Origin: Mycolicibacterium boenickei | GTDB lineage: Bacteria; Actinomycetota; Actinomycetes; Mycobacteriales; Mycobacteriaceae | Assembly (NCBI RefSeq): GCF_010731295.1 | Contig: NZ_AP022579.1 | Span: 1,860,001 to 1,924,000, forward strand | Length of the DNA stretch: 64,000 bases | Direction of reading: 5' to 3' | Shown: positions 44,749 to 53,940 of the stretch, piece by piece | Layout of the letters: each line of letters starts with the position of its first letter | How positions within the stretch are numbered: position 1 is the stretch's first letter | Made by a program: the position numbers and the translations under genes | The notes under the pieces: generated by a model | Databases searched by the model: none | What the model saw: only the letters and a program-made list of their open reading frames with translations | What the model was told of the DNA's origin: nothing

Positions 44749-45090
44749 CGACATCGCCGAGGTAGATGTCAGCTTCGACGACTTCGCGGGTCTGTTGCCG
44801 GAAGGGGTGCAACTGGGCGTCGTGACCACATTGACCAAAACTTCCGCTGACGATCACTTGACGCTGCTGCTGGCGATCGGGGCGGACACCATCGGCAACT
44901 CTCTCGGGCCAACTTCGTCGATGCCGGCGAGCGTGTTGGTATCAGGGCACGTGCGACGACCAGAATGATCGACGAACTTGTCGACGCTGCCTCTGACTGG
45001 CCGGACAGATGTGGACAGACCGGATTCGACGACCGGCAGACAGACCTTCTGGCCGACATGCTGCGGACGAGACTGGGCAGCTTGAAATAG
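44749..45090 (+). pseudogene. Remnant of hipA toxin (internally deleted and frameshifted)
   Basis: Directly after the HipB-like stop, one frame encodes DDIAEVDVSFDDFAGLLPEG and KTSADDHLTLLLAIGADTIG, which match the N-terminal half of HipA kinases. From about 44911 another frame gives NFVDAGERVGIRARATTRM and GFDDRQTDLLADMLRTRL, matching the HipA C-terminus, ending with TAG at 45088. The first residues, the kinase core with the catalytic Asp, and the Ser-containing loop (several hundred residues) are missing. It cannot make active toxin. Confidence 0.8.
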
Positions 45091-45227
45091 GGCTGGTCCT
45101 GGCTGTGTCCGTGCTCTCCCTATGTGCCACAACACCATTCATATTCATTAGATGTGCTCTATGTCTAGCATTCCAGCCAGATGCTGGCAGTAATACTCGG
45201 TTTAAGTGCCTTAAGGGTTGGCACGAC

Positions 45228-45845
45228 CTAGTCGTCCTCGGGTTCGGCCTCAGGTTCGGGATCGGGCACGTCGCGTCGTCGCGCGAACATCAGCACGAGG
45301 TCGTGAATCGGCGCCTCCCGGAGCCCGCCCCACTCCGGGCCCACCGCGAAGTCAGCGTCGGTGGCCACGAACCGGTAGCCCGGCAGATCGCGCTGCGGGG
45401 CGAACGGAAACTTCATGTGCCACAAGCGGTCTGCGACAGCAACGGCTGCGTCGACGGGCATCGGCCGGTCGATCCCCAGCGGGATGCAGATGTCCTGAGT
45501 GTGGATCAGGACGTCCAGCAGCGGGTCGACTTCCTTGGTCAGGGGCGGACGCTTGCGTGAACCGGCCATGCCACGCAGCCGTGCTGTGATGGCGGCCGGT
45601 TCGGAGGGATTCTCCAGCGCCGCCCGTCGGACCATGGCGTCGAACCGGAAGCCCGACTTGATGGCCGCCGGCAACATCTCGCCAATGGTCGCCTGGGACT
45701 GCGTGATGTGAATGGCGACCTCGCGCACCGTCCAGCCTTTGCACAACGATGGTGTCGACCACTGGTCGGGCCGCAAAGTGTCGAGCAGATCGGCGAGCTG
45801 TCCCCGCTGCTCATCGATGTTGCGCCAGATCGTGTCGGAGTCCAC
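45228..45845 (-). CDS. Mycothiol-dependent maleylpyruvate isomerase-family protein
   Basis: 205 residues of the DinB-like MDMPI superfamily: CKGWTVREVAIHITQSQ near the N-terminus, then DVLIHTQDICIPLG, giving the three-His metal-site pattern with a later His in EAPIHDLVLMF. The tail is acidic (PEPEAEPEDD). Members use mycothiol in isomerisation or thiol-transfer reactions; the true substrate is unknown. Start ATG 45845. It is convergent with the hipA relic. Confidence 0.82.
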   Translation of the reverse strand: MDSDTIWRNIDEQRGQLADLLDTLRPDQWSTPSLCKGWTVREVAIHITQSQATIGEMLPAAIKSGFRFDAMVRRAALENPSEPAAITARLRGMAGSRKRPPLTKEVDPLLDVLIHTQDICIPLGIDRPMPVDAAVAVADRLWHMKFPFAPQRDLPGYRFVATDADFAVGPEWGGLREAPIHDLVLMFARRRDVPDPEPEAEPEDD

Positions 45846-45914
45846 GGCCCGCTCCTATCGTCAGGGTTCCCCGATCAAGATAGTCGTGCCCATATCGGGC
45901 GCTGTCCAGACAGC

Positions 45915-45947
45915 ACTCTGGCCCAGCACAGGGTGCTGGGCCAGAGT
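45915..45947. terminator. Perfect 15-bp hairpin downstream of the arylsulfatase gene
   Basis: Arms 45915-45929 and 45933-45947 are perfect complements (ACTCTGGCCCAGCAC) with a 3-base loop. It lies 13 bases beyond the sulfatase stop and upstream of the MDMPI-family gene, so it should separate the two leftward transcripts. No U tract follows. Confidence 0.85.
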
Positions 45948-45960
45948 CGTCGTCTGCAGA

Positions 45961-48480
45961 TCAGTCGGTCGCGAACGCCGCCTGTGCCTCCTTGTCGAGG
46001 TCGACGTACTTCTCCTCGCTCACGTCCACCGCGACGCCCTTGATGGTGCCGCCGGTGAACCGGCCCGGATTCTGATAGAGCGACGACACGTTGTCACCGC
46101 TGTCGAACCCGACGCACAGGCCGTCACCGGCGAGGGTGAACTTGCCGATCTGGGCCCGCATCGGTCCCTTGGCTGCCTCCTTGCCGTCTACGTAAAGGAT
46201 TGTGGTTCCGAGGGATTCACCGTGCTCGCCTTTCTTCTCCCGGATGAACTCCATGCCGAGCGCATGCTTGCCCTCCGGCAGCGGGCCGGAAACGAACACC
46301 TGCTCGGGTTTGATGCCCAGGAAGTTGTAGACGTAGTGCAGCTTGTTGTCCTTGATGAACAGGGCGTGCCCGCCGAAGCGGGACCCGTGCGCGAACAGCA
46401 CGCCCTGGGCGTCCTTGGTCATGTCGACGTCGGCGATGATCTTGTAGGACCGGCCGCGGATGTTGGCCGCCACGCCCTCGGGCACCGGTGCGGTGTCCGG
46501 GTAGTAGAGGTAGCGGTTGCGCGGCGGTTCGAACTGCGGCCGTTCGATGGTGATCATCTCGACCGCGGCGCGATCGTCGAGGGGCAGGACGTAGTTGTTC
46601 TTCGCCTCCTCGTTCCACGCGTCGATCAGCTCCTTGAGCTTCTCCGGATTCTGATCGGCGACGTTCTTGGCCTCGGAGCGATCCTCATCGACGTGGAACA
46701 GCTCCCACTTGTCCTGATCGAAATGACCCTTGCCGCTGATCGGCGCGTGCAGCGCTGATGCCTTCCAGCCGTCCTGCCAGATCCCGCGGGTGCCCAGCAT
46801 CGCGTAGTACTGCCGCTTCTTGGTGGTGGGTGCGTCGGCGCCGTCGAAGCTGTACCGCATCGACACCCCGTTGAGCGGGTACTGCTTGATGCCGCGGTAT
46901 TCCTCCGGCATCTCGATGCCCGCGACGTCGAGAATGGTCGGGACGACGTCGGTGGCGTGGTGGTACTGATGGCGCACCTCACCCTTGGCCTTGATGCCCT
47001 TGGGCCAGTGGATCACCATCGGGTCGCAGGTGCCGCCGGAGAACTGCGAATAGCGCTTGAACATCTGGAACGGTGTGGAGAAGGCGACCGCCCAGCCCGT
47101 CGGATAGTGGTTGTAGGTATCGGGAGTGCCGAGCTTGTCGAGCATCTTCATGTTCTCGGCCAGATCATCGGGGTAGCCGTTGAAGAATTTGTTCTCGTTG
47201 ACCGAACCGTTCGGTGATCCCTCGCCGGACGCACCGTTGTCGGCACAGTAGAAGATGACGGTGTTGTCCAGCTGCCCGGTCTGCTCCAGGTAGTCGACGA
47301 CGCGCCCCACCTGCGCATCGGTGTACTCCGAGAAACCGGCGAACACCTCCGCCATGCGGCTGAACAGCTTCTTCTCGTCCGGGCTCAGCGAATCCCAGGG
47401 CCGCACCGCGTCGGCCTCCGAGGCCACGTCCTCGGGCAGCGGGTTGATCGGCGTCAGCTCGGTGCCCTTGGGCATGATGCCCTTGTCGATCATCCGGTTG
47501 AGCACCCACTCGCGGTAGGCCTCGTAGCCGTCGTCGAACTTGCCCTTGTACTTCGCGGAGTATTCCTCGGGGCTGTGGTGCGGTGCGTGGTTCGCCCCCG
47601 GGCAGAACCACATGTACCAGGGCTTGGAGGGGTTACTGGAACGCTGGTCGCGCAGCATGCGGATCGCTTGATCGGCAAGGTCTTTCGACAGGTGATAGCC
47701 CTGTTCAGGTGGATACGGCTGATCGATGAACCGATTGTCCTCGGACAGATCGGGATACCACTGGTTGGTTTCGCCGCCCAGGAAGCCGTAGAACCGGTCG
47801 AAGCCCTTCTGCAGCGGCCACTCCGATTTGCTGCCGCCGCTGGAGACGTCCTCCTCAGGCACGTTGTGGTCCTTGCCGACCCAGAAGGTGCTGTAGCCGT
47901 TGTCCTGCAGCACCTGGCCCACCGTCGCGCATTGCGCAGGCAGCCGGGCCGCCGCGCCCGGGAAGCCGTCGGAACCCTCGGTGATGCTGGCGAACCGGTT
48001 CACATGGTGATTGCGGCCGGTCAGCAGGCAGGACCGGGTAGGCGAGCACAGAGCCGTGGTGTGCCACTGCGAATAGGTGAGTCCGTTGTCGGCCAACTTC
48101 TGCAGCGTCGGCATGTTGATCCGGCCACCGTAGGGCGACCACGAGGCCATGCCCGTGTCGTCGAACAGCACCACCAGGACGTTGGGCGCCCCTTCCGGCG
48201 CGTGCTTGAGCTCGAAGGGTTTCCAGTCCGGCTTCGAGTCCCGAACGTCGAGTTCGATCTTCCCGTCGAACCCTTCATTGATGCCCGTGCCATAGTCCGG
48301 CGGACCTGCGTGCCCGCTGGCGCCCGGCTTGCTGCCGGCTTTGTCGGTGTCGTCACAGCCGGCGAGCGCGCCGACGGCGGCCGCGCCGACTCCGGCAGCT
48401 GCGATGCCCCCCAGCATCGAACGCCGCGACAGCTTGCCGCGTTTGTCGGTCTCGGTGATGTCATCGTTGTTCGATTCCAT
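45961..48480 (-). CDS. Tat-exported arylsulfatase lipoprotein
   Basis: 839 residues from ATG 48480 (MESNNDDITETDKRGKLSRRSML). The signal peptide carries twin Arg (SRRSMLGG) and a lipobox GALAGC, indicating Tat export and lipid anchoring. The formylglycine motif is CSPTR in ALCSPTRSCLLTGR. Metal-binding positions DDTGMASW and CADNGASGEG are also visible. The extra C-terminal domain (about 600-839) is beta-rich. The substrate is an aryl or alkyl sulfate. It is preceded by a MarR gene on the same strand. Confidence 0.92.
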   Translation of the reverse strand: MESNNDDITETDKRGKLSRRSMLGGIAAAGVGAAAVGALAGCDDTDKAGSKPGASGHAGPPDYGTGINEGFDGKIELDVRDSKPDWKPFELKHAPEGAPNVLVVLFDDTGMASWSPYGGRINMPTLQKLADNGLTYSQWHTTALCSPTRSCLLTGRNHHVNRFASITEGSDGFPGAAARLPAQCATVGQVLQDNGYSTFWVGKDHNVPEEDVSSGGSKSEWPLQKGFDRFYGFLGGETNQWYPDLSEDNRFIDQPYPPEQGYHLSKDLADQAIRMLRDQRSSNPSKPWYMWFCPGANHAPHHSPEEYSAKYKGKFDDGYEAYREWVLNRMIDKGIMPKGTELTPINPLPEDVASEADAVRPWDSLSPDEKKLFSRMAEVFAGFSEYTDAQVGRVVDYLEQTGQLDNTVIFYCADNGASGEGSPNGSVNENKFFNGYPDDLAENMKMLDKLGTPDTYNHYPTGWAVAFSTPFQMFKRYSQFSGGTCDPMVIHWPKGIKAKGEVRHQYHHATDVVPTILDVAGIEMPEEYRGIKQYPLNGVSMRYSFDGADAPTTKKRQYYAMLGTRGIWQDGWKASALHAPISGKGHFDQDKWELFHVDEDRSEAKNVADQNPEKLKELIDAWNEEAKNNYVLPLDDRAAVEMITIERPQFEPPRNRYLYYPDTAPVPEGVAANIRGRSYKIIADVDMTKDAQGVLFAHGSRFGGHALFIKDNKLHYVYNFLGIKPEQVFVSGPLPEGKHALGMEFIREKKGEHGESLGTTILYVDGKEAAKGPMRAQIGKFTLAGDGLCVGFDSGDNVSSLYQNPGRFTGGTIKGVAVDVSEEKYVDLDKEAQAAFATD

Positions 48481-48627
48481 GTGGGCAACACTAAGCACGA
48501 TTTGCCCGCGTTGTCCGGATAAATCACCGCAGAATTGGTAACAGTCGACAAACGTTGTGTCCCAATGCATTTCTGGTTGGAAATGCCGATCTGTCAATCG
48601 CCCATTTTGGGCGAGGTCTCGGGATCG
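48481..48627. promoter_or_regulatory. Intergenic region between marR and arylsulfatase
   Basis: 147 bases. Two imperfect repeats of TTGTCC and ACAACGTTGT-like bases occur (ACAAACGTTGTGT at about 48549-48561), a possible MarR operator. Not certain. Confidence 0.35.
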
Positions 48628-49113
48628 CTACAACGGAATCGGGCGATTCAGGTCGTCGGCGTCGTCGTCAGCGAGTAGCTCGTGGAAATTCCGCAAAGTC
48701 GACGCGCACGCTGCTCGCTCGGCCGGGTCGAGACGGTCGAGGACCTTGGCCAGCTCGCGCCTCCGCCGCGTGTTCACCTGCCGGACCAGTTTGCGACCGC
48801 GGTCGGTCAGCGCCAGGGTGACGATGCTTCGGTTGGTCGGATCGGAACCGCGGACCAGATGGCCGGAGGCATCCAACCGGTCGGCGAGGCGCGTCACCGT
48901 CGAGCCGACCACGCCGAGCGCCTGGGCGCATTCCGTCGAGGTCGACTTTCCGCGTTCCTGTAGCACGAGCAAAAGCCGGAATTGCGGCAGCGAGAGCTCC
49001 AGTTGTTCCACGCTTCGCAGCGCAACGCCCACCAGATCTCGGGTCGCGACTTCGAACGCCGACAGTTCGTCGACAGGGGTTCGGGTCATACCGTTCTGCG
49101 GCGCGCTGCCCAT
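48628..49113 (-). CDS. MarR-family transcriptional regulator
   Basis: 161 residues from ATG 49113 (MGSAPQNGMTRTPVDELSAF); ATG 49089 is also possible. The winged helix-turn-helix has SLPQFRLLLVLQERGKSTST, then CAQALGVVGSTVTRLADRLD and the wing LVRGSDPTNRSIVTLALTDRG. It is transcribed in the same direction as the arylsulfatase with 147 bases between, and is likely to control it. Confidence 0.9.
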   Translation of the reverse strand: MGSAPQNGMTRTPVDELSAFEVATRDLVGVALRSVEQLELSLPQFRLLLVLQERGKSTSTECAQALGVVGSTVTRLADRLDASGHLVRGSDPTNRSIVTLALTDRGRKLVRQVNTRRRRELAKVLDRLDPAERAACASTLRNFHELLADDDADDLNRPIPL

Positions 49114-49336
49114 CCAGTGAGTATCCCATGCGAACGGGTTGCGTGGCGGTGAGTCGTTGCCTTGGCATCGAATATCCGTGGCGAGTGGAGGTTTCCCGTC
49201 GATTGTGGATACATCCGTGAGCAAAAAGCCGGTATCGCAAGGTGATTCGGAATACCTGTCGGTCGCCAGTTTTTGGGCGACGCTGTCGTCAGCGCATTCT
49301 CGGGGAACGCTCAGGTACCAAGCACATACTGGCAGG

Positions 49337-50017
49337 GTGCGCCTGAAGTCATGGCCGGCGGCGGTGTGGCGATATGTCCGCAGCGCCCCGCTGACTTATG
49401 CGTGGTTGGCAGTTCTACTCGTCACTACGATCATCCAGCGCCAGACGCACGGGCGGGAGCTGCACGATCTTCTGGTTCAGAGCTCGACCAACATCCACCA
49501 TCTGGGGACCGACCCGCTGTACGTATTGGTCACCAGCCTGTTCTGGATCGATGGCCGGTTCTGGACCCCGTACCTGGTGTTGTTCAGCCTCATTCTTGCG
49601 CCGGCCGAACGCTGGCTCGGTCAGATTCGTTGGCTTGCAGTGGGTTTGATTGCACATGTGCTCGCGACCTACATCAGCGAGGGCTTGCTGTATCTGGCCA
49701 TCCACGATCACCTCGCGCCCGAGCGACTGGTCCATGTCCGCGACGTCGGGGTGAGTTACTTCCTCGCCGGGGTGGGTGCTGTGCTGGCGTACCACATCGC
49801 GCGGCCATGGCGATGGCTGTATCTCGGCGTGGCGTTTGTGTACTTCGGTGCCGCGTTGGTCGGCAACATCAACTTCACTGCCATCGGCCATGTGTCGGCG
49901 CTACTGATCGGGTTGTGCTGTTATCCGGTTGTGCGGCGGCGGGTTGGGCGCGTCGGGTCCGCGCCCGCGTCGTCGGCGGCGTCGTCGTCGTCGTCGATTT
50001 CTACCGCAGGGCCGTGA
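49337..50017 (+). CDS. Rhomboid-like membrane protein
   Basis: 226 residues from GTG 49337 (VRLKSWPAAVWRYVRSAPLT). Six hydrophobic segments. The pattern DVGVSYFLAGVGA and INFTAIGHVSALLIGL resembles the Ser and His of rhomboid intramembrane proteases, in an actinobacterial rhomboid-like subfamily. A canonical GxSG is absent, so protease activity is uncertain. The frame extends upstream to 49139 without similarity. The C-terminus is Ser-rich. Confidence 0.7.
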   Translation: MRLKSWPAAVWRYVRSAPLTYAWLAVLLVTTIIQRQTHGRELHDLLVQSSTNIHHLGTDPLYVLVTSLFWIDGRFWTPYLVLFSLILAPAERWLGQIRWLAVGLIAHVLATYISEGLLYLAIHDHLAPERLVHVRDVGVSYFLAGVGAVLAYHIARPWRWLYLGVAFVYFGAALVGNINFTAIGHVSALLIGLCCYPVVRRRVGRVGSAPASSAASSSSSISTAGP

Positions 50018-50080
50018 CGGCGCGCGATCGACAGCCCGGGCGTGGAAACCGGCGCGGCGTCGGTGGGCGGCCGGCCCGAC

Positions 50081-50770
50081 TTACTGCCGTGGCTGGGACA
50101 GCAGTGCCACCACCGCGTCGGTCAACGTCGCACGGGCGATCTCGAGATCCGAGGTGAAGCCGACCTGGCGCTCGTTGCTCAGGCCCCGGATCGCGGCGGG
50201 AAGCAGGCACCGCACCCGGTGCACCTGATCCGGGTCGAGATCGAGCCCGTCCATCAAGTAGTCGAAGCCTTGAATCCAATCGAGTTCGCGGGCCGCGAAA
50301 GCCGCTGCCGTCTGCGGATATTCGGCCGCGATATCGGAACGGCGGGGTGGCAGTGACGTGCGTAGCGCCGTCAGTGCCCGGCCCTCGGTGGTGTCCAGGT
50401 ACGTCCACACCGAGTCGATGGCTGCCGTCACCCGCTCCCGCAGGGTACCGCTGCGCGGCAGGGAGTCATTGGATGACCAACTGCGGGAATGGATCTCGGT
50501 GATCACCGCGACCCACAGGCCGTCCAGGTCGCCGAACTGATGCTGCACCGTGCCCCAGGTGACGCCGGCATCCTTGGCGATGCGATTCGCCGACACCGGC
50601 TCGCCACCGCTGTCGGCAAGGCAGCGGATGGCGACGTCGAGCAGGCGTGCGCGGGTCTCAAGACCGCGCTTGTTCAGCTTGGTGCCGGCGGCCGAGGTGA
50701 CCGTGGAGGGTACTGCCGCCTGCCACTGCTCCTGAGCGCGGGCGGCCTGCGGAGATTCGCGGGCGCTCAG
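50081..50770 (-). CDS. TetR-family regulator with a non-canonical (CTG) start
   Basis: 229 residues. From the in-frame GTG at 50596 only the second half of the DNA-binding domain would be made, yet the frame upstream encodes the rest (RGLETRARLLDVAIRCLADS), so the real start lies upstream. Between 50597 and the upstream in-frame stop no ATG, GTG or TTG occurs. The CTG at 50768-50770 overlaps the TGA of the upstream oxidoreductase (CTGA) with GCAGG 5 bases before it, the best candidate. The domain continues PVSANRIAKDAGVTWGTVQH. The C-terminal ligand domain follows. Confidence 0.75.
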   Translation of the reverse strand: MSARESPQAARAQEQWQAAVPSTVTSAAGTKLNKRGLETRARLLDVAIRCLADSGGEPVSANRIAKDAGVTWGTVQHQFGDLDGLWVAVITEIHSRSWSSNDSLPRSGTLRERVTAAIDSVWTYLDTTEGRALTALRTSLPPRRSDIAAEYPQTAAAFAARELDWIQGFDYLMDGLDLDPDQVHRVRCLLPAAIRGLSNERQVGFTSDLEIARATLTDAVVALLSQPRQ

Positions 50771-51882
50771 GCAAACCTGCCCGGGTTCGCCGCGACCGCT
50801 CGGCGCAGCGTCGGCCGGTTCTGCCGGTAGGCCTGCACGACGGGCGCCAGTTCATGCGGGCTCGCCCCGTGCATGATGACCGAATGGGTGCCCACATCGA
50901 ACTGCCGGGCGATGGTGCTCGCGCACTCCTTGGGAGACCCCTTGGCCACCGAGTCCAGCCATTCGGCGGGGATCAGCTCGCCGATCCGTTGCAGCGTCTC
51001 GAAGGAGGCACTCGCGTCGATGGGTCCGGCAGTGGCCGCATCGGCGAACAGTTCTGACTGTTTGATCCGCTCCCAGACTGCGGGATCCCAGCCGTTGGCC
51101 GAGACCAACACATCCGCGTACGCCTGCAGGTAGGTCGCCAGGCGTCCGACGCCACGACGCAGTTGGTCCTCCTCCGACAACGCATCGGGGACCGTCGCCA
51201 GGCACGCCCAGATGCGGACGCTGTCGGGGTCGCGGCCCGCGCGCTCGGCACCCCGGCGCACCGCCTCGACCGACGACGTCGTCGCCTCGTCGGAGAAAAA
51301 CGTATGGAGCACAACGAAATCAGCGATCTCGCCGGCCAGCTCCATCGTCTTGGGACCGACCGCCACCAAGCCGATGGGCGGTCCGTCCGGCAGGCCGCTG
51401 GCGTGGCGCAGGAACGGCCACTTCCCGGCAGGACCGTCGTGATCCAGGATCATCTCGCCGGCCCAGAGTCTGCGCAGGACGCCGAAGAAGTCCCGCAGCC
51501 GGGCTTCGGTCACCACCGGCAGGCCGATCGCCTGCCAGTACGCCGCCATGCCGCGGCCGAACGCCATGGCGAAGCGGCCCTCGGTGAGGGCGTGCATGGT
51601 CGAGCCGATCGTCGCGGTGACCGTGGGATGCCGCGTGTGGTAGTTGGTCGACGGCGCGATACCCAGAGTGGTGCTGGTGCCCGCGACCGCGCCTGACAGG
51701 ACGGCCGGGTCCTTCACCGTGAAGCGTTCACCGATGTGGCAGGAGCCCAGGCCGAGCTCATCCGCCGTACGAGCCTCGGGCAGAACCACTCGGACATCCG
51801 CGGGGTGGCGGGTCACGGCGTAGTAGCCGAGCTCGTTGAGCTGGTCATCGGGGTGGTTCGCGCTCAATTGCGTGCCTTTCAT
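50767..51882 (-). CDS. F420-dependent LLM-class oxidoreductase
   Basis: 371 residues from ATG 51882 (MKGTQLSANHPDDQLNELGY). Luciferase-like TIM barrel with GLGSCHIGERF, TEGRFAMAFGRG, and APSTNYHTRHPTVTATIGST. F420-specific members carry this pattern in mycobacteria. The TGA overlaps the CTG of the TetR gene, so the two are coupled. The substrate is unknown. A longer frame to 51927 was rejected. Confidence 0.85.
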   Translation of the reverse strand: MKGTQLSANHPDDQLNELGYYAVTRHPADVRVVLPEARTADELGLGSCHIGERFTVKDPAVLSGAVAGTSTTLGIAPSTNYHTRHPTVTATIGSTMHALTEGRFAMAFGRGMAAYWQAIGLPVVTEARLRDFFGVLRRLWAGEMILDHDGPAGKWPFLRHASGLPDGPPIGLVAVGPKTMELAGEIADFVVLHTFFSDEATTSSVEAVRRGAERAGRDPDSVRIWACLATVPDALSEEDQLRRGVGRLATYLQAYADVLVSANGWDPAVWERIKQSELFADAATAGPIDASASFETLQRIGELIPAEWLDSVAKGSPKECASTIARQFDVGTHSVIMHGASPHELAPVVQAYRQNRPTLRRAVAANPGRFA

Positions 51883-52063
51883 GCGTGGACGCCTAGCACT
51901 GTCGGCCACGGTGAGCGCAATTGTCAATGAGGGTTCTCAATGAATGGGAGGATGTGGCGGCGTGAGCTGGGTGCAGGCATGCTGCAACCACTCTCGTGAT
52001 TTTTGTGCTGGAGCAGCCGTCATCACCGACGGTCTGTGACGACTCTCCCGTTGCCGGTCCGGC
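51883..52063. other. Short intergenic region upstream of the oxidoreductase
   Basis: 181 bases. The palindrome-like TTGTCAATGAGGGTTCTCAATGA at 51931-51953 contains two TCAATGA copies in direct repeat and may be a TetR operator. Nothing else is recognisable. Confidence 0.35.
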
Positions 52064-52312
52064 CTACCACCGGGTGCCGTCGAGCCCCGGAATCACGCAC
52101 CGGCCGTCAGCGGCCACCCGACCAATCACCATGCCGTCATACCCCGTGCACGATGAGTTGAGCGGCTCGCAGGTGTAGACGGACGTGATGACCTTGTCTG
52201 GGCCGCAAGGGGAGCCGGGTCCTGGCGGGTCGGCATTGGCGACGGCGGTGCCGAAGCCCAGCGTCAGTGTTGCTGCGGCAGTAACGACGAGTGAGCGGGT
52301 CGCATAAGACAT
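52064..52312 (-). CDS. Small secreted Cys-containing hypothetical protein
   Basis: 82 residues from ATG 52312. A signal peptide covers about 1-27 (cleavage AVANADPP). The mature part of about 55 residues has four Cys (GSPCGPD, YTCEP, SSCTG, GRCVIP), consistent with two disulfides, and ends GLDGTRW. No known family was recognised. AGGTACC lies shortly upstream as a possible ribosome-binding site. Confidence 0.7.
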   Translation of the reverse strand: MSYATRSLVVTAAATLTLGFGTAVANADPPGPGSPCGPDKVITSVYTCEPLNSSCTGYDGMVIGRVAADGRCVIPGLDGTRW

Positions 52313-52472
52313 ATCGGTACCTCCGGCCGATGGTCCCCGACAAGTGGTAATGCTACCCGTGTCGTCCGGGTCGTTTCCGTTGATCGCGCGTCAGATTTGG
52401 TGGGTGCGCTGCAAATGCCAATCGCCCGCGTTCGGGGCCCAGGTGCGCACTGGCGCCGCTGACCTCCAGGTG

Positions 52473-52546
52473 TGGAGCCGATGACGGGAATCGAACCCGC
52501 GTATTCAGCTTGGGAAGCTGATGTTCTGCCATTGAACTACATCGGC
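52473..52546 (-). tRNA. tRNA-Gly (anticodon CCC)
   Basis: The minus strand folds into a full cloverleaf. The 7-bp acceptor stem is GCCGATG/CATCGGC, the anticodon stem is TCAGC/GCTGA with the 7-base loop TTCCCAA (anticodon CCC), and the T arm GGGTTCGATTCCC is standard. CCA is encoded at the 3' end (52473-52475). A likely -10 element TATCCT lies at 52560-52565 on the minus strand. Confidence 0.93.
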
Positions 52547-52907
52547 ATGGTGCTGACGAAGGATAGCAACCCGGCCCGGTCTGTGGGTAAGGCGGGCGGA
52601 CATCGTCACGGTGAGTCTAAGAAATTGACGCCGGCTCAGCAGAAGGGCGGCGGCCGGTGTCTGGCGAAGGTTGCCGACACAGCTGACAGACGGCTGCCCA
52701 GTGCGGACCCGGAGCCTAGGCAGGTGCGGCGAAACAGATGACCCCAGAACGTGATTGCCGTTCACGCGGCACCCTGAGAATCGGGTAAAAGCACGGGCCG
52801 TCATTCTCAGACGCTCTCTCTACCGTTGGTTCTCGTGGGCTCCATCCGGCGCTGAATGGAGCGAACAGGCCCGCAACCCGGGCCGAATCAATCGAGGGGT
52901 TGCACCC
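52547..52907. other. Intergenic region between tRNA-Gly and the DUF7159-like gene
   Basis: 361 bases. The left end holds the tRNA promoter (TATCCT, minus strand, 52560-52565). The right end holds the GAGGGG ribosome-binding site (about 52893-52898) of the next gene. In between nothing gene-like or repeat-like was seen. Confidence 0.6.
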
Positions 52908-53924
52908 ATGGATGTTGTTATCGGTATTGCCATGACCTCGCGCGACGCTCGGCTTCTCCTGGTGGAGGGCACTCACGGCGACGGCGCGGTCATCGACCAC
53001 GGTTCGCTCGACGCGGACACCCGCATCGGCGGCGAACACCCTGGCTTCCGCGAGCGCGTCGTCAATGCGGTGATCGACGCCCGGGACACCGCCCCGGCCA
53101 ACGGCTACACCGTCACGCGCGTCGCACTGACCTGGACCGACGCGGTGGCCGGTGAGGCAAGCCTGGTCCTGGATGACCTCGACGAGCAGGGCGTCACCAA
53201 CGTGGGAGTGGTCTCCATGACCGACGCGCTCGAAGCCGCCGCCGAATACACCGTTCAGATCGCCGACTGCGACTCGATCGCATTGTGCGTGGTGGAACCC
53301 GAACAGACTCTGCTGGCGGTGGTCGGTGCCGAGGGTGAAGACGGGAAGCGCCGAGTACGCAGCCGCCTACTGGACGGAGCTGACGAGGCCACCGCAGTGC
53401 TGGCGCTGTGCGGTCTCTGCGACAGCTTTCCCGAACGGGTCGACGCGGTCGCCATCGCGGGATCGTCTCCGGACGTGGAAAGTCTTGTCGAGGAGGTGAA
53501 TTCGGTGATGCCGCGGCCCGTCGTGCTCGGCGACGATGCCGCCCTGCTGCTGGCGCGCGGTGCGCTGGTTTCCAGTGCCGACATTCGCCACGATGCCGTG
53601 CCGACACCCAAGCGCGACCCGCTGATGCGCACCCTGACCACCGTCGTCGCGACGGCGGTGCTGATCTTGGCGGGATCGGTGTTCCTGGCGCTCATGGTGC
53701 AGGGGAGGAACGGCACCACCCCGCCGCAAGCGTCGACGTCGGCTGAACACAACGCACCGGTGTCACCCGCCCAGCCGCTGCTCCCGCCGCCCGGCACCGG
53801 TCAGTCGGTCCACACCGTGGCATGCAGAGTGCTGCCATGGGCCGTGCCGACGGCCGAGAAACCCGTGATCGGGCCGTGCGCCCACACCGCCACGCCGCCG
53901 TTGCCGCAGGTGGTCCGTCGCTAA
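52908..53924 (+). CDS. DUF7159-like actin-fold membrane protein
   Basis: 338 residues from ATG 52908 ([21 protein letters not shown]). The N-domain (1-230) is an Hsp70/actin-like half-fold, related to the gene at 56368 and more distantly to 24330. A single transmembrane helix lies at about 243-263, followed by a short Pro-rich tail ending in PPLPQVVRR. The start is shared with the paralogue (MD-V/I-V-L/I-G-V/I-AM). Function unknown. It lies 16 bases before dcd. Confidence 0.8.
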   Translation: MDVVIGIAMTSRDARLLLVEGTHGDGAVIDHGSLDADTRIGGEHPGFRERVVNAVIDARDTAPANGYTVTRVALTWTDAVAGEASLVLDDLDEQGVTNVGVVSMTDALEAAAEYTVQIADCDSIALCVVEPEQTLLAVVGAEGEDGKRRVRSRLLDGADEATAVLALCGLCDSFPERVDAVAIAGSSPDVESLVEEVNSVMPRPVVLGDDAALLLARGALVSSADIRHDAVPTPKRDPLMRTLTTVVATAVLILAGSVFLALMVQGRNGTTPPQASTSAEHNAPVSPAQPLLPPPGTGQSVHTVACRVLPWAVPTAEKPVIGPCAHTATPPLPQVVRR

Positions 53925-53940
53925 CCGATACGCTCGTCGG

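Noticed and set aside
52473..52546. tRNA-Gly as attachment site of an integrated element
   Set aside because: No repeat of the tRNA 3' end and no integrase gene were seen nearby.
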